Shown: in pieces, positions 1 through 5,401 of the stretch
Numbering within the stretch: position 1 is the stretch's first letter
Layout: each line of letters begins with the position of its first letter
Origin: an uncultured Bacilli bacterium
Lineage (GTDB): Bacteria > Bacillota_I > Bacilli_A > RF39 > UBA660
Length of the DNA stretch: 7,955 nt
Direction: 5' to 3'
Assembly (NCBI GenBank): GCA_947623645.1
Contig: CANQHK010000056.1
Coordinates: 1-7,955, forward strand
Translations under genes and position numbers: made by a program
The notes under the pieces: model-generated
Told to the model about the DNA's origin: nothing
Database searches by the model: none
What the model saw: the letters and a program-made list of their open reading frames with translations, nothing else

Positions 1-16
1 CCAATTTACTTATACA

Positions 17-42
17 GTTTATCATGGCACTTTACGATAAAC
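17..42 (-). repeat. 7-bp inverted repeat in the leader of the leftward transcript
   Basis: GTTTATC (17-23) and GATAAAC (36-42) are perfect inverted arms separated by 12 nt. They lie just downstream of the predicted start of the leftward promoter, so they could be a small 5' UTR hairpin or an operator. The arms are AT-rich and no T-run follows, so this is not a convincing terminator. The regulated gene is outside the window. Confidence 0.3.
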
Positions 43-58
43 CGCATCAGCAAATATA

Positions 59-87
59 ATTTTACAAGAATTTTATGAATTTGTCAA
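59..87 (-). promoter_or_regulatory. Sigma-A type promoter for a gene left of the window
   Basis: On the minus strand a perfect -35 hexamer TTGACA (82-87) is followed by a 17-nt spacer and a -10 hexamer TAAAAT (59-64, five of six matches). Transcription would start near position 52 and run out of the window at position 1. It lies directly after the stop codon of def, so the next gene to the left probably has its own transcript. No terminator hairpin with a T-run was seen between def and this promoter. Confidence 0.7.
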
Positions 88-105
88 CACTTTTTTAAAA
101 GTTTC

Positions 106-651
106 TTAAATTGCCCGGTAAATATCATGATATTTATAAGGATTTTTTGGATCGATTCGATCATAAAAGAGTTTTCCTTCTAAATGATCGAGTTCATGTT
201 GAAAAGCAACGGCAAGTTCTTCTCTTGCTCGAACTTTAATTTTATTTCCATCCATATCATATCCTTCAATCGTAACCCGCGCATACCTTGGAACGATTCC
301 CTCACACTCTCGGTTGACACTTAAACATCCTTCTCCCCCTTCTACGTAAATCATCTCTTCAGAATTACTTACAAGTTTTGGGTTAATAAGGATATAAGAA
401 TCAAATCCTTCTTCTGTTTCATGAACGATTACAATATATCTTTTTAATACACCAATTTGAACGGCAGAAAGTCCCATTCCAGGACGTAAATCATATTTTT
501 CAGCAAGTTCTTCTATTTGGCTATTATAAAGATATTCTTCCATTTCTTCGATATGCTTTTTATCTTCTTTGGTAAGAGGAAATACAACTTCCTTACTTAC
601 TTGTCTTAGAAGAGGATTTTTTTCATCTAAAATATCTTTCGTTTTTAGCAC
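106..651 (-). CDS. def: Peptide deformylase, type 2
   Basis: Removes the N-terminal formyl group from nascent proteins in the cytoplasm; a metal-dependent hydrolase. All three family motifs are present in the 181-residue product. Motif 1 is GMGLSAVQ (about 58-65), motif 2 is EGCLS (107-111), and motif 3 is QHELDH (151-156). Metal ligands are Cys109, His152 and His156, and the catalytic residue is Glu153. Length and the insertions before motif 2 match the type 2 enzymes of Bacillus and Staphylococcus. I place the start at the GTG at 651, because GAGGTG at 658-663 then sits at proper spacing. The in-frame GTG at 660 would lie inside that ribosome binding site. Motif 1 reads GLSAVQ where GLAAPQ is usual; the essential Gln is kept. 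The gene follows the 350-residue unknown gene by 28 nt and is probably co-transcribed with it. Confidence 0.95.
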   Translation of the reverse strand: MLKTKDILDEKNPLLRQVSKEVVFPLTKEDKKHIEEMEEYLYNSQIEELAEKYDLRPGMGLSAVQIGVLKRYIVIVHETEEGFDSYILINPKLVSNSEEMIYVEGGEGCLSVNRECEGIVPRYARVTIEGYDMDGNKIKVRAREELAVAFQHELDHLEGKLFYDRIDPKNPYKYHDIYRAI

Positions 652-656
652 TGTTA

Positions 657-663
657 CCACCTC
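657..663 (-). promoter_or_regulatory. Ribosome binding site deciding the def start
   Basis: The minus strand reads GAGGTGG here. It overlaps the upstream in-frame GTG (658-660) and lies 6-8 nt before the GTG at 649-651. Spacing therefore favours the downstream GTG as the def start. Confidence 0.6.
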
Positions 664-679
664 TTTTTATATTTCCATT

Positions 680-1732
680 CTAATTTTGATTGAAAAATAA
701 TCGTTTACTTTTAAAGCGATTACTCTTTACTTGTTGTTCTCGCAACTTTATCGTCGATGCTTCAGATAAACAAATATATTCCCATAAAAGATTGTAAAGT
801 TCTGTTTTTTCTTCTGTCGTGATGGGTTGTTTTTGCATAAAAACATCTCCGATTTCTTGTTTTGTAATGTTGTAATCCCCATAGGATCCATCATCTTTGG
901 TATAGTAGAAATGTTCACAATGGTCAGAAGTCGAAAATTCATGTCTTACAAAATAAGTTCGCTCTTTCCTGTCAAAACGAATTTCATACGAAATATAATC
1001 TTTTTTTCTTTCATACCCCAAAGACATTTCACTCTCCTTATCATCGATCGATAATTTTACAAATTTTTGATCATCAAATTGAAAAGGAGCATTTTGATAA
1101 AACGAAAAATCAAGGAAATATGGCTTTTTAAACTCTTTTACCGAACAAGGAAAAGGATTTACTGTCAAATCAAAAGTATTTAAAATTTCTCGAAAAGCCA
1201 TATCCAAGAAATTTTTTTCGTTTCTTTTCATCAATTGGTAAGATATTTCATTTTTTGGATCTTTTTTTACCCAAAGAGGGATATTGATTTCAGGTTCTAT
1301 CTTTTGAAGAAGTTTTTTGTAACATAAACTCCTTATTTTTTCAAAATTTTCTACTTTTCCTTTATAATAACGCGCACATTCCATTAAAAACCAAAGGAGT
1401 TCTTCTTTATTTTGAAAAATGAGGGACATAGAATATTCTCCTTTTAAAAAACGATTTGGAGAATCTTTCAAAAGAAATAAATCCCCTTGATCTACTCCTC
1501 TTAAAACATTTTTTAAAATTGCTAGAGATTCTTTGGAAGAAGCAAATTCCAAATTTTTGGAAAATATTTTTTGATAATATTCGAGAATAACGGAAGTTGG
1601 AATTCTTCCTTTTACTTCTACTAAACCATCCACATAACGAAACTTCATTTTTTTGAACTCATGAGCATCCCGCATTTTATCAAAAACTTTTAAAATTTCT
1701 TCCATCTCTACCTTATTGATTCTATATTTCAT
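680..1732 (-). CDS. Unrecognised 350-residue cytoplasmic protein
   Basis: I do not recognise this protein. It has no signal peptide or membrane segment, is rich in Lys, Glu, Phe and Tyr, and is probably soluble. The N-terminal half (1-190) looks mostly helical. The stretch about 200-295 is aromatic and likely beta-rich, containing a YEIRFDRKERTYF segment and a cluster HEFSTSDHCEHFYY (264-277) with three His, one Cys and acidic residues that could bind metal. A helix (305-332) and a basic tail (329-345) end it. Two in-frame ATGs compete: GAGGG (1739-1743) touches the ATG at 1738 but lies 7 nt from the ATG at 1732, so I prefer 1732. It has its own promoter and precedes def by 28 nt, suggesting co-expression. 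Function is unknown and none is claimed. Confidence 0.8.
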   Translation of the reverse strand: MKYRINKVEMEEILKVFDKMRDAHEFKKMKFRYVDGLVEVKGRIPTSVILEYYQKIFSKNLEFASSKESLAILKNVLRGVDQGDLFLLKDSPNRFLKGEYSMSLIFQNKEELLWFLMECARYYKGKVENFEKIRSLCYKKLLQKIEPEINIPLWVKKDPKNEISYQLMKRNEKNFLDMAFREILNTFDLTVNPFPCSVKEFKKPYFLDFSFYQNAPFQFDDQKFVKLSIDDKESEMSLGYERKKDYISYEIRFDRKERTYFVRHEFSTSDHCEHFYYTKDDGSYGDYNITKQEIGDVFMQKQPITTEEKTELYNLLWEYICLSEASTIKLREQQVKSNRFKSKRLFFNQN

Positions 1733-1754
1733 GTTCATCCCTCATTTGGCTTGT

Positions 1755-1783
1755 ATTATAACACATTTTTTAAATTTATACAA
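1755..1783 (-). promoter_or_regulatory. Promoter for the unknown gene and def
   Basis: The minus strand carries a perfect -10 TATAAT (1755-1760) preceded by TG one base upstream (an extended -10, TGTTATAAT). A weak -35 TTGTAT (1778-1783) lies 17 nt away. The predicted start is near 1748, about 16 nt before the ATG at 1732. It fills the 52-bp gap after aspS. No terminator hairpin was seen there, so some read-through from aspS is possible. Confidence 0.7.
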
Positions 1784-1790
1784 TCTCAAA

Positions 1791-3104
1791 TTATGGAGTA
1801 ATACGATTTGGTCCTCGGAATAAGAACATAGTTTCTTTAATCGTTGCAGTTCCAAGAAGAAGCATTGTCAAACGATCGACACCAAGAGCAAATCCACCAT
1901 GAGGAGGACATCCATAACGGAAGAACTCTAAATAAAATTCAACGTCTTTCCCAAGTCCTTTTTCTTTAGCTTGCTCAACCAATACGTCATAGCGATGTTC
2001 TCTTTGAGCTCCAGTTGTAATTTCGCATCCTCTCCAAATCAAATCGTATCCTTGTGGAATTCCCTCTTTTCGCATATGATAAAAAGCTCTCTTTTTCGCA
2101 CTGAAATCGGTTACAAAAATAAATTCATGACCGTATTCCTCCATGGCATACCGACTCGTTAATTTTTCCGCTTCTGCATTCATATCTCCCACGTCTTCTG
2201 TTGGGATTTCATAGTGATAACGATTTTTTAATTCTTGATATAAATCTTGAAGTTTGATTCTTGGGAATGGTTTCGTTGGTACAACAACTTCTTTTCCAAA
2301 AACTTCTTGAATCTTATCGCCCCATTTTTCTTTTACTTTAGATAAACCTGCAATTAGTAAATCTTCTTCTAAATCCATCACATCCAAAAAACTATCGATA
2401 TAACTACATTCGATATCAAACGAAGTAAACTCGGTTGCATGGCGATTGGTATTGGAGTTTTCAGCACGAAAACAAGGTGCTACTTCGAAAACTTTTTCAA
2501 AACCAGAAGACATGGCCATCTGTTTATAAAACTGAGGGCTTTGCGCAAGATAAGCCGTGGTATCAAAATATTGAACTTCAAAAACATCACTTCCACTTTC
2601 ACTTGCTGCACCAATTAATTTTGGTGTATGAATCTCTGTAAAGTCCTGCTCATAAAGCCATTCCCGCATTCCTTGTTGAAGGGTTGATTGAATTTGAAAC
2701 ATCAACTGATTCTTTTCATTCCGAAGATCTAAAAAGCGAAGATCCATTCTCGTATCGATTCCACTACTATTCATATCTTTATAGTTTAGAGGAAGTTCAT
2801 GATACGATTCACTGGTTACTTCAATCTGGGTCGGAATAACTTCCATTCCTCCCATCTTTACTTTCTCGTTTTCCAAAAGTTTACCCGTTACTTTGACAGT
2901 AGACTCAATCGTTAAAGAAGAAACAATTTTGTTTAACTCTTCCATACTTCCATCTTTTTCTAGAGTTACTTGAACTTTTCCATAACGATCTCTTAAAATA
3001 ACAAATTGAACATATTGTAAATCTCTTATTTTATCGACAAACCCTTCTAATACAACTTCTTCATTATAATGATTTTTCAATTCATTAAATTTCATCTTCT
3101 TCAT
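1791..3104 (-). CDS. aspS: Aspartyl-tRNA synthetase, archaeal/eukaryotic type (possibly Asp/Asn non-discriminating)
   Basis: Class IIb synthetase that charges tRNA with aspartate. The 437-residue product has an N-terminal OB-fold anticodon domain (about 15-100) and the class II core. Visible motifs are FTEIHTPKL (motif 1 region, about 155-163), QSPQFYKQ (188-195), motif 2 FRAENSNTNRH with FDIE (212-232), EITTGAQR (361-368, typical of AspRS) and motif 3 GGFALGVDRL (403-412). Bacterial AspRS is near 590 residues because of a GAD insertion; this one lacks it and is of the short archaeal kind, which in bacteria is often non-discriminating and feeds GatCAB. Specificity cannot be settled from sequence alone. 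The start at 3104 is chosen because GGGGAGG lies 6 nt upstream; an earlier ATG at 3134 would overlap hisS further. It overlaps hisS by 20 nt and is probably translationally coupled. Confidence 0.93.
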   Translation of the reverse strand: MKKMKFNELKNHYNEEVVLEGFVDKIRDLQYVQFVILRDRYGKVQVTLEKDGSMEELNKIVSSLTIESTVKVTGKLLENEKVKMGGMEVIPTQIEVTSESYHELPLNYKDMNSSGIDTRMDLRFLDLRNEKNQLMFQIQSTLQQGMREWLYEQDFTEIHTPKLIGAASESGSDVFEVQYFDTTAYLAQSPQFYKQMAMSSGFEKVFEVAPCFRAENSNTNRHATEFTSFDIECSYIDSFLDVMDLEEDLLIAGLSKVKEKWGDKIQEVFGKEVVVPTKPFPRIKLQDLYQELKNRYHYEIPTEDVGDMNAEAEKLTSRYAMEEYGHEFIFVTDFSAKKRAFYHMRKEGIPQGYDLIWRGCEITTGAQREHRYDVLVEQAKEKGLGKDVEFYLEFFRYGCPPHGGFALGVDRLTMLLLGTATIKETMFLFRGPNRITP

Positions 3105-4401
3105 GTTCTTCCTCCCCACATGAACATTCTTCATCGATTAAATGTTCTTCTAAATAATAAAGGATATAATCAATTCCCACAAGCTCTTCTTCCTTGGTAT
3201 GATTATTTTTAATTTTAACGGAATCATTCTTTAAATCTTCATCGTTTAAAAGAATTAAGAATTTACTTTGATAACGATCAGCTTGTTTAAACTGTCCTTT
3301 AAGTCCTCTTCCAGTATACTCCGTATCAACGGAAAATCCATGTATCCGTAATTCTTGTAAAAGCGTTGTAGCATATTCTTTTTCAGTATCCGAAACATAG
3401 AGAATAAAGGCATCTAAATGATTTTCTAGTGGAAGTTCAATTCCTTCTAAATCAAGGGCACTGACAATTCTTCCAATTCCTGCTGCAAAACCAACGGCAG
3501 GAGTTTCTGGTCCATCCAACATCGATACAAGTCCATTGTATCTTCCACCTGCTGCTAAAACATTATTGGAACCAAATCCCTCTACTTTTGCTTCAATTTC
3601 AAAAACCGTATGATTGTAGTAGTCCAATCCTCGAACAAGACGTGGTTGGATAGTGTAATCAATATCCATTAAATTTAAATATTTTTGAACATCTTCAAAA
3701 TGTTTTTTACTCTCTTCATTTAAATAATCCAAAGTTTTCGGAGCATCTTCCAAAATTTTATTTCCTGCATCAACTTTACAATCCAAAATACGAAGAGGGT
3801 TTTTTTGAAAACGCTCTTGACAATCTTCACAGAGTTCTTCCATATGAGGACGTAAATATTCCATCAAAGCATTTTTATAATTTTCTCTGGATTCTTTATC
3901 TCCCAAAGTATTAATATTTACTTTTACTTCTTTAAGCCCTAAAATCTTAAATAAGTTGACCGGAATGGAAATTACTTCTGCATCCAACATCGGATCATTG
4001 CTTCCGATTGCTTCTACTCCAAACTGTGTAAGTTCCCGATCTCTTCCAGATTGTGGTCTTTCATAACGATACATCGTTCCATTATAGTATAGTTTTACAG
4101 GTTGTGGGAGGTTCCCATACATTTTATTTTCAATGTAACTACGAACAACTCCAGCTGTACCTTCCGGACGAAGCGTCATATTTCTTTCCCCACGATCGAC
4201 GAAATCATACGTTTCTTTCGTTACAACATCCGTTGACTCCCCCATTCCACGGTGAAACAATTCACTTGCCTCAAAAATAGGAGTTCTGATATACTGATAG
4301 TGATAAACACGACATAAATCATCAATCACAGAATTTACATACTGCCACTTTTTCGCATTTTCTCCATAAATATCATGACATCCTTTTGGTTTTGTAATCA
4401 T
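3085..4401 (-). CDS. hisS: Histidyl-tRNA synthetase
   Basis: Class IIa synthetase that charges tRNA-His in the cytoplasm. The 438 residues match the usual bacterial length. Visible are the N-terminal KPKGCHDIYGENA stretch (4-16), TLRPEGT (76-82), motif 2 NGTMYRYERPQSGRDR (107-122) running into QFGVEAIG, the insertion segment with CEDC and LDCK (191-209), the histidine-binding LVRGLDYY (255-262), and motif 3 AVGFAAGIGRI (302-312). The C-terminal anticodon-binding domain is about 328-420. The start has GGAGGG 6 nt upstream. The last residues form an acidic Cys-containing tail (DEECSCGEEEHEEDEI), and this DNA doubles as the aspS ribosome binding site and start. A T-box-like leader precedes the gene. 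The hisS-aspS order is common in Bacillota. Confidence 0.96.
   Translation of the reverse strand: MITKPKGCHDIYGENAKKWQYVNSVIDDLCRVYHYQYIRTPIFEASELFHRGMGESTDVVTKETYDFVDRGERNMTLRPEGTAGVVRSYIENKMYGNLPQPVKLYYNGTMYRYERPQSGRDRELTQFGVEAIGSNDPMLDAEVISIPVNLFKILGLKEVKVNINTLGDKESRENYKNALMEYLRPHMEELCEDCQERFQKNPLRILDCKVDAGNKILEDAPKTLDYLNEESKKHFEDVQKYLNLMDIDYTIQPRLVRGLDYYNHTVFEIEAKVEGFGSNNVLAAGGRYNGLVSMLDGPETPAVGFAAGIGRIVSALDLEGIELPLENHLDAFILYVSDTEKEYATTLLQELRIHGFSVDTEYTGRGLKGQFKQADRYQSKFLILLNDEDLKNDSVKIKNNHTKEEELVGIDYILYYLEEHLIDEECSCGEEEHEEDEI
3105..3117 (-). promoter_or_regulatory. aspS ribosome binding site inside the end of hisS
   Basis: GGGGAGG (3111-3117) followed by a 6-nt spacer precedes the ATG at 3104. 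These bases also encode Gly-Glu-Glu-Glu near the HisRS C-terminus, so terminating hisS ribosomes pass over the aspS start. This fixes the aspS start and suggests translational coupling. Confidence 0.75.
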
Positions 4402-4415
4402 TTTTATCCCTCCAT

Positions 4416-4436
4416 AGAAAAAGGTAGCACACCTTT
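4416..4436 (-). terminator. Conditional terminator in the hisS leader
   Basis: AAAGGT (4431-4436), a 5-nt loop and ACCTTT (4420-4425) form a 6-bp hairpin running into a T-rich tail (TTTTTCT). It ends just before the hisS ribosome binding site (4408-4413). Its 5' arm is complementary to CCACCCTTT (4437-4445) apart from a bulge, so pairing upstream would compete with it, as expected of an attenuator. Confidence 0.5.
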
Positions 4437-4491
4437 AAAGGGTGGTTTTCTTCCTGTGGTGCCACCTTTATTTTTTTTGATTATCAATCGG
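4416..4491 (-). promoter_or_regulatory. T-box-like leader of hisS-aspS, apparently without Stem I
   Basis: On the minus strand, 4453-4469 reads AAAGGTGGCACCACAGG, close to the conserved T-box sequence (AGGGTGGNACCGCGG). CCACCCTTT (4437-4445) follows and can pair with AAAGG as the antiterminator base, leaving TGGC in the bulge that would bind a tRNA 3' end. AAAGGTGTG (4428-4436) and ACCTTTTT (4418-4425) then form a terminator. A small hairpin GATT-GAT-AATC (4479-4489) lies upstream, where Stem III would be. No Stem I with a specifier loop was recognised: only about 45 nt separate the predicted transcript start from the T-box, and about 90 nt separate it from the rsmD stop. This is either a reduced T-box or another attenuator. 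Confidence 0.6.
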
Positions 4492-4506
4492 TCTTTCTTC
4501 AAATTT

Positions 4507-4527
4507 ATGTATACGAATAGTATACAT
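4507..4527. repeat. Perfect 8-bp inverted repeat over the hisS promoter -10
   Basis: ATGTATAC (4507-4514) and GTATACAT (4520-4527) are perfect inverted arms with a 5-nt centre. The repeat covers the predicted -10 of the hisS promoter and the likely transcription start. It could be an operator for a dimeric repressor, or a hairpin at the start of the leader if transcription enters from rsmD. No T-run follows, so it is unlikely to terminate rsmD. Confidence 0.55.
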
Positions 4528-4547
4528 GAAAACGAATAAAAGTGCAA
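4519..4547 (-). promoter_or_regulatory. Possible hisS-aspS promoter
   Basis: A -10 TATACT (4519-4524, five of six) lies 17 nt from a weak -35 TTGCAC (4542-4547, three of six). The predicted start is near 4512, giving a leader of about 110 nt. The weak -35 leaves open that hisS is read mainly from the upstream operon. Confidence 0.45.
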
Positions 4548-4561
4548 GAAAAATGGAATGT

Positions 4562-5107
4562 TTATTCTTGTTTTTGATAAATTTGAATATTTTTATAACC
4601 ATATTTTCTAGATTTTAATAGAAAAAGACTGGAATATTCTTGGGCTTGTTCTTCTTCAAATTCTAAAACGATAAGTCCAGAAGGATTTAAAAGTTCAAGA
4701 TGAATGATTTCCTCTATAATTTCTTTTAAGATATGCATTTTATAAGGTGGATCTAAAAAGATTAGATCAAACGTAATCTTGTTTTTAGAAAAATATTTTA
4801 AGGCTTCTTGATAATCCATACAAGTTACTTTAGCATTTGAAATTTTTAAAGTATCGATATTTTTTTGAATGACTTTACAAGCATTTTTATTAGAATCGTT
4901 AAAATAAGCAAATTTTGCCCCATTACTTAAAGCTTCAATTCCTAAATTTCCACTTCCTGCAAAAAGATCTAAAACAATGGATGTAGGAACTTTTTCTTGA
5001 ATCATAGAAAACAGACTTTCTTTTACTCTTTCTTGCGTTGGACGAGTTCCATCAATTGTATATCCATCAATCTTTCTACCTTTATAAATTCCACTGATTA
5101 CCCGCAT
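4562..5107 (-). CDS. rsmD: 16S rRNA (guanine966-N2)-methyltransferase RsmD
   Basis: Methylates G966 (E. coli numbering) of 16S rRNA with S-adenosylmethionine during small-subunit assembly. The 181-residue product opens with the family signature MRVISG-KGR (1-11) and RPTQERVKESLF (22-33). The SAM-binding motif is LDLFAGSGNLGIEAL (46-60), and the catalytic motif DPPY is at 119-122. Length is normal. The start ATG has AAGGA about 8 nt upstream. It overlaps the upstream YlbF-family gene by 10 nt, implying coupled translation. In Bacillus the same pair occurs as ylbF-ylbG-rsmD-coaD; here ylbG is absent between them, and coaD does not follow, being replaced by hisS. Confidence 0.95.
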   Translation of the reverse strand: MRVISGIYKGRKIDGYTIDGTRPTQERVKESLFSMIQEKVPTSIVLDLFAGSGNLGIEALSNGAKFAYFNDSNKNACKVIQKNIDTLKISNAKVTCMDYQEALKYFSKNKITFDLIFLDPPYKMHILKEIIEEIIHLELLNPSGLIVLEFEEEQAQEYSSLFLLKSRKYGYKNIQIYQKQE

Positions 5108-5400
5108 CGTTTTCTTCCTTTCAAAAGTTTTTTAAATCCCTGATTCATTTCTAAAGTCCAAAGAAAGAGTTCCTGCTCCAATGATAAATATTTTTGATAC
5201 TCTTCATCTCTTAACAATTCTCTTTTTAAAGGAAGATAATTTTCATCGTACTTTGATAGATGATGAAACTCTTCAAGTTTTTCTAAAAGAAGAGGATTCT
5301 CTAAAACTTTTTGTTTTGCAAGTTTGTATTTTTTCACAGTAGAACTTTCTTCGAATTCTTCTAAAAATTTATTAAAACTTTCTCTTACTTTATCTTCCAT
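5098..5400 (-). CDS. YlbF/YmcA-family protein, short form
   Basis: A 100-residue all-helical, highly charged protein. The central stretch (about 24-92), with YKLAKQKVLENP, LLEKLEEFHHL and EEYQKYLSLEQELF followed by LEMNQGFKKL, resembles the YlbF/YmcA (Com_YlbF) family. In Bacillus subtilis YlbF and YmcA act with YaaT in the Y-complex, which affects RNase Y mRNA processing. Position supports the call, as ylbF stands near rsmD in Bacillus. The product is shorter than the roughly 150-residue B. subtilis YlbF and has one Cys, near its end (Cys99), so it may not match the iron-sulfur cluster role reported for the Bacillus complex. I choose the ATG at 5400, 1 nt after the obg stop, over a TTG at 5424 that has no ribosome binding site. 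An unrelated small helical protein cannot be excluded. Confidence 0.75.
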   Translation of the reverse strand: MEDKVRESFNKFLEEFEESSTVKKYKLAKQKVLENPLLLEKLEEFHHLSKYDENYLPLKRELLRDEEYQKYLSLEQELFLWTLEMNQGFKKLLKGRKRCG

Positions 5401-5401
5401 A

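Noticed and set aside
1791..3104. Asparaginyl-tRNA synthetase instead of AspRS
   Set aside because: Motif 2 is similar in both, but EITTGAQR is the AspRS form; AsnRS typically has a GG-SQRE stretch there. The hisS neighbour also favours AspRS.
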